This document shows positions 44,960-54,750 of a DNA stretch of 64,000 nt, in pieces. The notes under the pieces are model-generated. The model worked only from the letters and a program-made list of their open reading frames with translations. It was not told the origin of the DNA and ran no database searches. The stretch is from the NCBI GenBank assembly GCA_036924085.1, contig JAVGWX010000004.1, positions 74,837,590 to 74,901,589 on the forward strand, given 5' to 3'. This DNA is from Ariolimax columbianus. Lineage: Eukaryota > Mollusca > Gastropoda > Stylommatophora > Arionidae. The position numbers and the translations under genes were made by a program. Numbering within the stretch: position 1 is the first letter of the stretch; the number at the start of each line of letters is the position of its first letter.

Positions 44960-45860
44960 ATGGAGCGCTCTCTGGTGATTGTTCTGCTGAGAGTTTTTTT
45001 TCGGTCTTTCTCTTTTCCTGCTGCCAGATGATGATCACATAAATACTTGCAGAGGGAGTCTGTTGCAGTTCATTCTAAGAACATGCCCTTCCACTGTTTT
45101 TTCCTAATGAGTTATGAGACATATTAGATTGGTGACTTCTTAAATTTACTTGTTTTGTTGGTTATGAATTCCTCCCAGCCAATGTGCAACAGTTTTCTAA
45201 GACACTTATGCTCAAAATACACTTCATTCACATTCATAAGTAAGTATTTGTACTACATTGGAGTTAAACAACCTGAGCTTGGTATGCTTGCTCAGTGATT
45301 TTGATTTCCAGATGTTCATTAGTTAGGTAAAGGCACCTGCAGCTAGAGCAATGCAAGTGAAAATGTCCTTATATGTATCTCCATCTTGAGTCATTTTGCT
45401 TCCTAGATAAGTGAAACTGTCAATTGTTTGCAATATTTCTCAATGCAACTGGATAATTCATGACCTTCGTCCTGTAAGCACTGATCTGAAGGTGGCATAG
45501 CCGATCCAACGTGTTTTGTGTTTCTTCAGAAGTGGGACTCAAGAGGACCAGGTCATCAGCGAACAAGGTCTCTAGAATCATGACATATATCCATTTTATG
45601 CCAAAATGTTTTGCTGGGCATAGTTTTTCATAATCCAATTTATAGCTATGCCAAACAGTGTAGGTGACATAATGCAGCCTTGTTTCACTCCAGTTTCTAT
45701 TAGAAATAAATCAGATTTGCCTGTAGTGGTCCAAATACAGCATTGGGAATTTTGGTTAAAAAGCTGCAATGGTATTTATGTACTTTGGGGGAAAGCCCAG
45801 CTGGAGAGTATTTTCCAAAGTGTTGGTCAATGTAAACTATCAAAAGCTTAATGAAAATCA
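44960..45860 (-). mobile_element. LINE RT fragment (motif B-C to thumb)
   Basis: The minus strand includes LDYEKLCPAKHFGIKWIYVM and LETLFADDLVLLSPTSEETQ, the motif C region with FADD, preceded by a motif-B-like stretch near 45660-45740. It is similar to 17030-17260. Confidence 0.65.
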
Positions 45861-45916
45861 ATAAACTATACACTTAAGAGCAAACACTAAATGGAATGTG
45901 CATCATAAAGATGTTT

Positions 45917-46278
45917 GGAATCAAGATGCTGAGTAGCGCATGAGCTGCAGTGGTCAGCGACCCATAGCTGACTGCTAGTGTCAGGGCCAGCGAACCAGAG
46001 CTGCCAAGACCCTTCTACGCCTCCACACGGTAATCCTGGATAACAGGCTGCAACAGAGCAGACTGGCTAAGGAGAAGGGATCGAAGAGGGAATGCTAACC
46101 CGGAACTAAAAAAATGCTTGCTGAAGTCGGATGTGTTGGACCGAAAGGTGCAAATATCGCAGTCAAGCTGTAAACTACGACACATCGCATTCCGTTCTCT
46201 GACTACATTCTGCTACTTAAGCCCTTTCAGGGTTTGGTAGTGGGAGATTGAGAATGAACGACGAAGAAGAAGAAGAAG
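45917..46278 (+). mobile_element. Family X repeat, full-length reference copy
   Basis: Head GGAATCAAGATGCTGAG, core CTTGCTGAAGTCGGATGTG (about 46118-46136), and tail AACGACGAAGAAGAAGAAG. Target duplication: ATAAAGATGTTT (45905-45916) and ATAAAGATGATT (46279-46290), 12 bp with one mismatch. There is no conserved open frame. Length without duplications is about 360 bp. Confidence 0.9.
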
Positions 46279-46768
46279 ATAAAGATGATTACATGCCCAT
46301 TGGACTCCCCTTATTCTGATTGGATCAGAATACAGTCAAATTACTTTATCATGTACTGTTCACTAAGGTATAAAGTTAATGTTAAGATAACATTTGCACT
46401 TTATGACTCTTAACGAATTACCAAACAAATAATATAATATTAAGTTCACATTACAATATTTCCACTACATGAAGGGCTCTCTGGAGAATTGTAAAGCTGG
46501 CATTAATTTTCAAACGCTTCATGACTAAACAGACACATCTTTATGTGATTCTTGTGATATCAAAATTATTATGCTTCTGCCCCATTAAATCATGGTTGGT
46601 CTCCAAGCAGAAAGCTGTGTCCAAGTATTTATATACTTTGCTATGGTAGTTTTGGTGACACTTTGTTTTCATGAGGTTGCCAGTCTAATATAGATTGTTG
46701 AAAGATAACAACAAAATAAACTGTTATATTCCGCAAATTGTTTTCAAAGTGTCATTTATTAATACCAC

Positions 46769-47459
46769 TTAACGCTTTGAACCTGTGACACCCATATATC
46801 GAGGTGTGTATTCCCAGAGTTACGCATTTGCCAGCATCACGGGTGACCCTTATTTTAAGGTGTATTTTTGGCTTTGCCGCTTGGATTTTGGCCAAAATAT
46901 AGTGATGTCTACACAGTACACACATTTCCGATAACAAATATGGTAGCGCAAATATTAAAGCATGTCTTCACGATGATTTTGATCATTATTGTGATGGAAA
47001 TGGATTTCGAAAATTTTGGGAAACTGCCATTATAAAAGGCTAATAACAGAACAAGTCGCTGAATGTAGTTTCAAGGATTTTGAGGCTGGTAAATTGGATT
47101 TAGATGGTAATTATTCTGAAAAGAATCAGTTATTTGAATGACTACACGTGTGTGATTCGGATTACCATTTGTCCATTGATTAGGATCAAGCTAGATCTGT
47201 TCCTCTGAGGATCAGACCACAGGCCTGGGGGTATCCCTCATGAAGTACATTTGATGAATATATTCCACTCTACTGGAGTAGGAACATTGGAGATTAGCAG
47301 GTCAGTCAATTTGAGATAGAATAACTCAATTAAAGCACACAGTTTTGTCATAGTAAATAGCTTAGCTCAAATGTCTACATTGTATATATTGTGCATATTT
47401 TCTAAGAAGCACAGGGGAATGGAATTTTACAGACTGGGTAGCCCGGTTCAAAGGGTTAA
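46769..47459. mobile_element. TTAA-flanked non-autonomous DNA transposon (piggyBac-like)
   Basis: TTAA at 46769-46772 and at 47456-47459 flank an element of about 683 bp. Its ends read CGCTTTGAACC and, as reverse complement, CCCTTTGAACC (10 of 11 match). TTAA duplications with short CCC-type ends suggest a piggyBac-type non-autonomous element. No transposase frame was found inside. Confidence 0.55.
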
Positions 47460-47526
47460 AGAAGAAACGAATTCACATTTCTGAAATCTAGTATCTGTGC
47501 TTTTTCTTATCATAGTACTTGTTTTC

Positions 47527-47846
47527 TTCTGAGTCTGGTCTATAGACTGTGTACCAATTGGCTATTTATTTCTTAACCTTCTGAGTCTGGTCTATAGACT
47601 GTGTACTAATTGGCTATTTATTTCTTAACCTTCTGAGTCTGGTCTATAGACTGTGTACCAATTGGCTATTTATTTCTTAACCTTCTGAGTCTGGTCTATA
47701 GACTGTGTACTAATTGGCTATTTATTTCTTAACCTTCTGAGTCTGGTCTATAGACTGTGTACCAATTGGCTATTTATTTCTTAACCTTCTGAGTCTGGTC
47801 TATAGACTGTGTACCAATTGGCTATTTATTTCTTAACCTTCTGAGT
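47527..47846. repeat. 52-bp minisatellite carrying AATAAA, at the TRDMT1 3' end
   Basis: Six full units of 52 bp start TTCTGAGTCTGGTCTATAGA and include ATTGGCTATTTATTTCTTAA, followed by a partial unit. Units are almost identical (ACC/ACT at one site). On the minus strand each unit contains AAATAAATAG, hence AATAAA. The array starts about 50 nt past the TRDMT1 stop codon. Confidence 0.95.
47787..47835 (-). promoter_or_regulatory. Candidate polyadenylation signals of TRDMT1
   Basis: The first minus-strand AATAAA after the TAA at 47897 lies at about 47830, within the first minisatellite unit met by transcription. The same hexamer recurs every 52 bp. This spacing gives a 3' UTR of roughly 80-100 nt if the first is used. 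The choice is inference. Confidence 0.5.
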
Positions 47847-47896
47847 GCAGCCTCCTCCTCCTCCTTCCCCCGCCTCTTCTAATATGTATGTTTGTG

Positions 47897-48012
47897 TTAT
47901 GTTCCAACAACATCTTGTGTCATCAGTTTAACAAGTTCAGCTACCACATGAACATTGAGGCTGTTTCCTAACACTCTGTATTTCTGTATTTTAGACACAC
48001 CTGGTGGGAAAT
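47897..48012 (-). CDS. TRDMT1: tRNA (cytosine-5) methyltransferase TRDMT1/DNMT2, last coding exon with stop
   Basis: After acceptor CACAAACTAG the exon encodes (D)FPPGVSKIQKYRVLGNSLNV, then HVVAELVKLM and seven more residues before TAA at 47899-47897. RYRxLGNSLNVHVVA is motif X of the C5-methyltransferases and lies at the C-terminus of DNMT2. The tail TQDVVGT is a few residues longer than in human TRDMT1. The last intron is about 11.85 kb. Just downstream of the stop lies a 52-bp minisatellite whose units each carry AATAAA on this strand. Confidence 0.93.
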
Positions 48013-48374
48013 CTAGTTTGTGGGAGAAAAAAGACAACAGGCATAAAGAATTAGTGACACAATCGTCATCATAACTTTGTAGATTAATTCTCAAGGGTTG
48101 ACAACAAAAAAAAAAAAAAGTCTCCCATACTTTAGTTTTTCAACTGCTGAAGATAGTTCATAGTCTCGTTTCATTATAACTTTCTTTCTTATTGATTTTT
48201 TACCAGTAAAAATGTTAAGAATCCTTTAAATTTAACTGAAGCTCAAAGTACAATGAGAACACAAGAAGGATGGGAAATAAATTTCCTCAGCTATCTTGAA
48301 ACTTTAGTCAATATGAAGAAGGAATATTGATTTAATTTATGAATATATGTATTAAATGACATACAAAAGATGAG
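48013..48374. other. Start of the last TRDMT1 intron, nothing recognised
   Basis: It holds an A run (about 48107-48119) and AT-rich sequence. No exon was recognised. Confidence 0.4.
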
Positions 48375-49215
48375 TACACAACTTAACTTAACTAACTTAA
48401 CGTCTTTATACTGGTTTAGAAGACCCTGCAGAGTCTGTATACAACCAGTTACATTTACATCACCTTGCTCTAAAAGCTATGCGCATCCAGTTTATTCTTA
48501 AATGCATTACCTGTCCCTGCCTCCACTACCTCCCCTGGCAATGCATTCCAAGCAGACACCACTCTCTGACTAAAAAAATATTTCCTAATATCTAACCTGG
48601 ACCTCTCTTTAGTCAGCTTGTAGCTATGCCCTCGTGTTATTGTATGTGGCTGTATTTTAAAAAAACTTGTTATAGTCTAATTTATCGATTCCTCTGATCA
48701 TCTTATAAACCTGTATTAAGTCACCACGAATTCTTCTCTCTTCGAGACACTGTATTATATCTATTATATGTACATTTATAGTTTGAACACTTGATCAGGT
48801 TTTTAAAACAGCCTTACCTCTTCTTTTTAAGTATGTCTTGCTTATTATAATATGCTACACATTTTTATCATACATTCTTTTATTTATCTATGATGATCCT
48901 TAGTATTAACTTTCATCATGACCAAATTGTATGCATTCGTAGACTATTACAATTTAATAAGACCAAATTGTATGCATTCGTAGACTATTACTAATGACAC
49001 CATACATTTATAATCTATTATAACACCTAGGTCCCTTTTCTTTTTTATTGTCCTAATATTATTCTCTCCCATCATGTAATTATAATCCATATTGGATCTT
49101 CCCATGTGGATGACTGTACATTTTTCTACATTAAATCCATCTGCCAGCCCTCAGACCATTTTTAAATCATATCTAAATCCTCTGGCGGAGAAGAGACCCT
49201 GCTACATAATTTTTT
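48375..49215 (-). mobile_element. CR1-type LINE, motif C to 3' end, degenerate
   Basis: The minus strand has IAKFVDDKKL (decayed FADDT) near 49230-49200 and a C-terminal block near 48480-48760 matching 5035-5492. The terminus TTAACTTAACGTC is at 48378-48402. A 33-bp segment (ACCAAATTGTATGCATTCG) is repeated in tandem at about 48920-48990. Confidence 0.75.
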
Positions 49216-50081
49216 GTCATCCACAAATTTTGCAATCATATGACACGGTGTTGTTGACTTCCTTGACACAGATCTTTATTCTTCACGCTGTCCTGTCTCT
49301 CTATGTCCATTATCCTTCATCGACATCTGTTAATGAAGGATTAGCATCTTTGTTCTATTGCTTTGGTCATTCTCCACATTTCAACTCCATACAACAGCAC
49401 TGACTTGACACTGGCATTGAGTATTTTAATTTTAGTGTGAATCTTTATTTCTCTGGATGATGTTTAATGACAGGAATGCTATTCCTGTCTTTCCAATTCT
49501 TGTCTTAACATCTGCATCTCCTGATGTGTCAATTGTGCTGCTCAAACAGGCGCTCTCTCTAGCATGATCAGTTCTTTGTTAATAGGGTTGATTTTAAGGA
49601 ACTTGGTTTTGTTCATGTTCAGCCCCAATTTGACTGATTGCTCTTTTGCCATGTCAATATTTCTCTTGCATTTGGCTATGGCTGTGTGACAGAAGTACCA
49701 GATCATCTGCTTACTTCAGGTCTTTGTGTCCATTGAATACCAGTTCCTATAGTTTGATGTCTTCTTTATCCAATCTAAAGTCAACATGAACAGGAAAAGT
49801 GAGAGAAGGCATCCTTGTCTCACTACTGTTTGCACTCCGAAACTTGTCAGTCAGTGCTCCTTCATGTACCATTCTGCTAAATGTATCTTCATATATACCT
49901 TGTATGAAATGATTTATGTACTTCTCTGGTATTTCATAGTGTCTCAACAGTTGCCAAAAAGTGCATCAATCTACAATGTCTCAACAATCAAGATGTCTTT
50001 TCGCATATTGTCTCAATTGGAATATATGGATGTTTTTCCATTCAATAGTTTGTTCTACTATGATGTACAGAGAAGCTATAT

Positions 50082-50325
50082 TTTAAAAAAAATTATTTTT
50101 TTGCGTTCTCCTTATTTCTCTATTCCCCCGTTACACTGTGGTTTTTATTTTGCGCCTGTCGGCCCAGTCGACTTCAGCATGCATTTTATGTAAGGGTGTG
50201 CTTTCTCCTGCATTTTCTAAGGGTTTGCTTCCCCGGGGTAATGGCCGGTGCTGTGATGGGGATCGAACCCACACCTTCGGGTTGTGAGCTGTGCCACTTA
50301 ACCACTAGGCCACGCCGTCCCCTTC
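50082..50325 (-). mobile_element. tRNA-derived SINE (family S1), copy 2
   Basis: The minus strand starts GGGGACGGCGTGGCCTAGTGG-like with the B box GGGTTCGATCCCC. The body matches the copy at 11.2 kb but lacks part of the core (TGCTGAAGTCGACTGGGC). It is flanked by a perfect 11-bp target duplication AGAAGCTATAT (50071-50081, 50326-50336). Confidence 0.92.
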
Positions 50326-50407
50326 AGAAGCTATATGATCTGTGCACAATCTTCCCTGTCTTTTTCTCTCTGAGGTTTTGTCTACTACTTCCTCTTTTAA
50401 TCTGTCC

Positions 50408-50447
50408 TTCTTCTTCTTCTTCTTCGTACGCTGTCAGACGTCAACCT
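50408..50447 (-). mobile_element. LINE A-family 3' terminus, stub
   Basis: TTCTTCTTCTTCTTCGTACG, then CTGTCAGACGTCAACC. As reverse complement this is the last ~40 bp of the I/jockey-type LINE with (GAA)n. An extremely 5'-truncated insertion. Confidence 0.7.
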
Positions 50448-50926
50448 TTTTTAATCTGTCCAATGTGATTCTGTAGAATATCTTTCCTGGTACGGACAGC
50501 AGTGTCATTACTATAAATTGGTGCAATCTGTCAAGTTTTCATTTTTGTGCAGCTTAAACAATTGTCCTCCTTTCCATTATGTGGGTACTCTCTCTTCTTC
50601 CTATATTTTCTTGAATATTCCTGAATTTAATATATAGATATGAGGCCTTAATCTGCCATTTCTAGCTTTTGCTGCTATCCCGTCTGGACCTGCTATTCTC
50701 CCTTTCTTGGGTTTCAATATAGTCTTTTAGATTTCTATCTTACTTGGTGGGTTGCAGTCCAAGTTTAGGGTCTCCTCCGCTGGTAAAATGTTTGATGTTT
50801 CATGTGGTAGAGGTCTGTTTAGGCTTTCTTTTAAATACTCAACCCATCTTTTCTGTTGTTCCTCTGATGTCAATGTTTTGCCTTGTCTACTATTTTGGAT
50901 TTTTTCTTGGTGGCCAAAATGGTAGT

Positions 50927-51249
50927 GAGATCAAGATGATCTGCAGCAGTCAGCGACCCATAGCTGGCTGCTAGCGTCAGGACCAGCGAACAGAGCTGAC
51001 AAGACCCTGCTTTGGTAATACCGGATAACAGGCTGCAAAAGGGCAGATAGATAATCTAAGGAGAAGGGATCAAAGAGGGAAGGCTAACAGGGTACTCAAA
51101 AATGCTTGCTGAAGTCGGATGTGTCAGACCGAACGGTGCAAATACCACAGTCAAGCTGTAAACTACGACATTCCATTCTCCGGACAACATCCTGCTACTT
51201 ACAAAGACCTTTTCAGGGCTTGGTAGCAGGAGATTGAACGAAGAAGAAG
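50927..51249 (+). mobile_element. Family X repeat
   Basis: Flanked by the perfect 11-bp duplication AAAATGGTAGT (50916-50926 and 51250-51260). Head GAGATCAAGATGATCTGCAG, core GCTGAAGTCGGATGTGTCAG and a short (GAA)n tail. Confidence 0.9.
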
Positions 51250-51469
51250 AAAATGGTAGTCATCCACGGAATTTCTTTGTGGCTCTCACTCCATTTGTGT
51301 CATTCTCCATTTTTCTGGAGGGCCCCTTCTTTCTCAAGGCTAGTTGCTTTTGTTTTGTTGTCAATGTTTCTGTAACTGACTTTCTTTTTATAGATTTGGG
51401 TAGTCTGTCCTAATCCAACCTATTAAACTCTAGGTGAGTTGTTCCTTTTAGTCTATTCTCTTCCCCTAG

Positions 51470-51765
51470 CTGTGGTCGAGAGGTACACTCGCCTCTCAAA
51501 GCGATGAATGGAAATTGCAAGATTTCAAGCGACCCCTAGTCTCAAAGAGGTGGGACAAGAGTGGCTGCATCCTGAGTTATCTCCAATCATCTTGTCTTAT
51601 GTCTTGCCAGTGGCCCAAGGTAGCTCGGGACCAAAGAGTGAGTTTGATGACCAGATCAACCTCTTTCTCACTATAATCCAAATACAGGGCAAGTTACATC
51701 ATCAAGACAAAAAACATCTGATGATGCCGCCATCATCGCTTGTGATGGGCAACTAACTAACTTTT
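51470..51765 (+). mobile_element. tRNA-related SINE (family S2), copy 3
   Basis: Head GTGGTCGAGAGGTACACTCG (A-box-like), body AAGGTAGCTCGGGACC, end CGCTTGTGATGGGCAAC, then a C run (51770-51785). Confidence 0.75.
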
Positions 51766-52002
51766 TTCTCCCCCCCCCCCCCCCCTGACCTGTCCAGCCT
51801 CTGTGACACTTCTGGGCGCTTTCATTTTCTGGGGCCATTGAGACATGCAAGAATCGTCACCTCTTTCAAGGTAATGAACTCGAACGAGCCGAGGTGTGTA
51901 TTTTCCCAAGTTTTTTTAATCTTCTGGGTCTGTTTAAGCTTGATCTTGTTTACATGTATGTTCCTTGGATCTGGTGTGCTGCTAATTCTCATGGTTTCTG
52001 GG

Positions 52003-52175
52003 AACAGTGTAGGCTAGTGGTTAAGTGACACGATTCACAGCCCAAATGTGCTGGATTCATTCCCCATCACAGCATCAGCCGTTATCCCGTGTTAGCAAAC
52101 CCTTAGAAAATGAACTGGGCGGACAGGTGCAAAATAAAAACAGTGCAGAAATAAAGCGAACACAAAAAAATAATA
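52003..52175 (+). mobile_element. tRNA-derived SINE (family S1), copy 3, core deleted
   Basis: GTAGGCTAGTGGTTAAGTGA (A box) and GCTGGATTCATTCCCC (decayed B box), with the end GCGAACACAAAAAAATAAT. The central core present in copy 1 is shortened to ACTGGGCGGACAGGTGC. Confidence 0.75.
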
Positions 52176-52265
52176 ATATCTGTCCCAGGCTGTGTCAAGC
52201 ACACCCATATTATCTGACAGAATTTGGTATTCTGTCAGGAGAAGTTCTATTATTGAATTGGGTAG

Positions 52266-52888
52266 TTCTCTCGCTGCCGCGATTGACTATAACCCAGTAT
52301 TTGTACAGCGATCTCAGTCCCGCCAAACGATGCCATAGCGCGGGCTTGCCGAAAACGCTCGTGCGCCTTTCCCCGTATAGGTATCGGGAAGCGGTTTGTT
52401 TTGTCGTGCCCTCCGCTGAGATGCGCTACTCTGGTCCGTATCGAGAAACTTTGACAGTCAGTGGTGATTTTTCGAAGGCTTATAGCAGAGCTCAACAGTT
52501 CGTCTCGCTGGTGATCAGACTCTCGCAAAGAACTTGTGACCGGCAAATGGAAAGCAGGAATACAGCCTGAAGGCCCTGTCCTAGCCCGACCAACCCTCGG
52601 GAGAAGGGCAGGCCGGCAGGCGAAAATTGTCTCCAGTCCCAGTGAAATTCATCGCCGGGGCCGTTGGGATCCGTTCTGCACAGAGCGCTGCCATCCCTCC
52701 ACGAGCGAGCCCGGTTGGTCGGTCGTCTGGTGTGTGTAGAGGCCCCTGTCAGGCGGTCCTAGGTCGACGGAATGAGGAACGGGGGAACAACCGTCCGTCA
52801 GTCGGTCCCTGTGGCCGTCCCAGTGAGGCTTTTTACACAACCGTCCGCTGCCAACCGGTGTGTGTGGTTCGTACGTCTCCGACAGATG
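52266..52888 (+). other. Putative 5' external transcribed spacer of rDNA
   Basis: A sharp rise in GC content from about 52270 and direct continuation into 18S at 52889 suggest rDNA leader sequence. Spacer DNA is not conserved between phyla, so this rests on position and composition. Confidence 0.5.
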
Positions 52889-54051
52889 TCTGGTTGTTCC
52901 TGCCAGTAGTCATATGCTTGTCTCAAAGATTAAGCCATGCATGTCTAAGTTCACACTGTCTCACGGTGAAACCGCGAATGGCTCATTAAATCAGTCGAGG
53001 TTCCTTAGATGACACGATCCTACTTGGATAACTGTGGCAATTCTAGAGCTAATACATGCTTACCAAGCTCCGACCCTCTCGGAAAGAGCGCTTTTATTAG
53101 TTCAAAACAAATCGTCGTTTCCCCTCGCGGGGTTGCGGCGTCCCCACTGGTGACTCTGGATAACTTTGTGCTGATCGCATGGCCTCATGTGCCGGCGACG
53201 CATCTTTCAAATGTCTGCCCTATGAAATGTCGATGGTACGTGACATGCCTACCATATTTGTAACGGGTAACGGGGAATCAGGGTTTGATTCCGGAGAGGG
53301 AGCATGAGAAACGGCTACCACATCCAAGGAAGGCAGCAGGCGCGCACTTACCCACTCCCGGCACGGGGAGGTAGTGACGAAAAATAACAATACGGGACTC
53401 TTTCGAGGCCCTGTAATTGGAATGATTACACTTTAAACCCTTTAACGAGGATCTATTGGAGGGCAAGTCTGGTGCCAGCAGCCGCGGTAATTCCAGCTCC
53501 AATAGCGTATATTAAAGTTGTTGCAGTTAAAAAGTTCGTAGTTGGATCTCAGGAGCAGGCGGGCGGTCCGGCTCGCGCCGGTTCACTGCCCGTTGTCTCC
53601 TGCCCTACTGTCTGCCGGCTCTCTCCCACGGGTGCTCTTCGCTGAGCGTCCTGGGTGGCCGGCGCGTTTACTTTGAAAAATTAGAGTGTTCAAAGCAGGC
53701 CTCGGCTGCCTGAATAATGGTGCATGGAATAATGGAATAGGACCTCGGTTCTATTTTGTTGGTTTTCGGAACTGGAGGTAATGATTAACAGGGACAAACG
53801 GGGGCATTCGTATTGTGGCGTTTGAGGTGAAATTCTTGGATCGCCGCAAGACGAGCTACTGCGAAAGCATTTGTCAAGAATGTTTTCATTAATCAAGAAC
53901 GAAAGTCAGAGGCGCGAAGACGATCAGATACCGTCGTAGTTCTGACCATAAACGATGCCGACTAACGATCCACAGGAGTTGCTTCGATGACTCTGCGGGC
54001 AGCTTCCGGGAAACCAAAGTGTTTGGGTTCCGGGGGAAGTATGGTTGCAAA

Positions 54052-54082
<31 letters not shown>

Positions 54083-54175
54083 TCACCAGGAGTGGAGCCT
54101 GCGGCTTAATTTGACTCAACACAGCCAAACACTGAAATGATTGACATGCCGAGAGCACTTTCGTTGGGTCTAATA
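52889..54175 (+). rRNA. 18S rRNA, 5' two-thirds, truncated and diverged (pseudogene/orphon)
   Basis: Starts CTGGTTGTTCCTGCCAGTAG (normal form TGATCCTGCCAGTAG) and follows 18S in order: CTTGTCTCAAAGATTAAGCC, CGCGAATGGCTCATTAAATC, GCAGCCGCGGTAATTCCAGC, GTGAAATTCTTGGATCGC, CTTAAAGGAATTGACGGAAG and GCGGCTTAATTTGACTCAAC. Similarity fades after CAACAC and is gone by about 54175. About 1.3 of 1.8 kb is present. Missing are the decoding-site region and 3' end, ITS1, 5.8S and ITS2. It cannot give a functional rRNA. Confidence 0.93.
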
Positions 54176-54251
54176 TGAAAGGGGTGCTGGAATTAGACCC
54201 TCGAAATCTGGGGCTATCCTCTCGGTAGCTTGACTGTCTCGCATCCAGTGT

Positions 54252-54485
54252 TCGTTAAAGGAGTTGACGGAAGGGCACCACCAGGAGTGGAGTCTGCGGC
54301 TTAATTTGACTCAACACGCCAATACTGTAGAACGACTAACAAATCGAGAGCACTTTCGTTGGGTTTAATAGTGAACGTGTGCTGGTATTAGACTCACGGA
54401 AGACAGGTCAGCTCTTTAACCTTCTAATGAAAGAACGCTACGGAAATCGTGTTTAACCCCGCAGAAACCGCAGGTTTCAGATACC
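54252..54485 (+). rRNA. Duplicate 18S segment fused to 28S-like sequence
   Basis: AAAGGAGTTGACGGAAGG to GCGGCTTAATTTGACTCAAC (54257-54315) repeats the 18S block of 54060-54120. Then GAGAGCACTTTCGTTGGG runs directly into TTAATAGTGAACGTGTGCTG and AAGACAGGTCAGC, which resemble the 28S stretch CTAATAGGGAACGTGAGCTGG...AGACAGGTTAG. The same fusion in weaker form follows 54175. Confidence 0.7.
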
Positions 54486-54526
54486 TGGTCATTGACAAAC
54501 AAAAGCCCTCTAATAATTCGTCCGGT

Positions 54527-54750
54527 CTAATAGTGAACGGGTGCTGGAAATATATCATAGGAAAACAGGTCAGTTTTACCCTACTAATGACAGGGCGTTG
54601 CTACGGTAATCCTACTCAATTCGAGAGGAGCCGCATACATTTTGGTTCACGTACCAGGCTGATAAGCCAATGGCGCGAGGCTACCATGTGAGGGATTACG
54701 GCCGAACGCCTGTAAGCCGGAATCCCGCCCAAAATCTCAGCACCACTGCA
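54527..54750 (+). rRNA. 28S rRNA 3' region, including the sarcin-ricin loop, diverged
   Basis: ACAGGTCAGTTTTACCCTAC (54575-54594), GGTAATCCTACTCAATTCG with AGAGGAGCCGC (sarcin-ricin loop region), GCCAATGGCGCGAGGCTACC, GGGATTACGGCCGAACGCCT and AATCCCGCCC follow the order of the 28S 3' end. The loop AGTACGAGAGGA reads AATTCGAGAGGA, a change expected to be harmful, so this is a pseudogene. Confidence 0.85.

Larger units (their letters stand above)
49230..50915 (-). mobile_element. LINE RT fragment, interrupted by a SINE
   Basis: Minus-strand blocks include FGVQTVVRQGC (motif B), LLSLFLFMLTLDWI and LGLNMNKTKFLKI near 49560-49850. The copy is split by SINE S1 at 50082-50325. It resembles 17030-17260. 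On the right it may continue past the X insertion at 50927. Confidence 0.65.

Noticed and set aside
52025..53263. Several open frames over 52.0-53.3 kb (up to 181 codons)
   Set aside because: They lie across the SINE, the rDNA leader and 18S rRNA sequence; high GC with few stops explains them.
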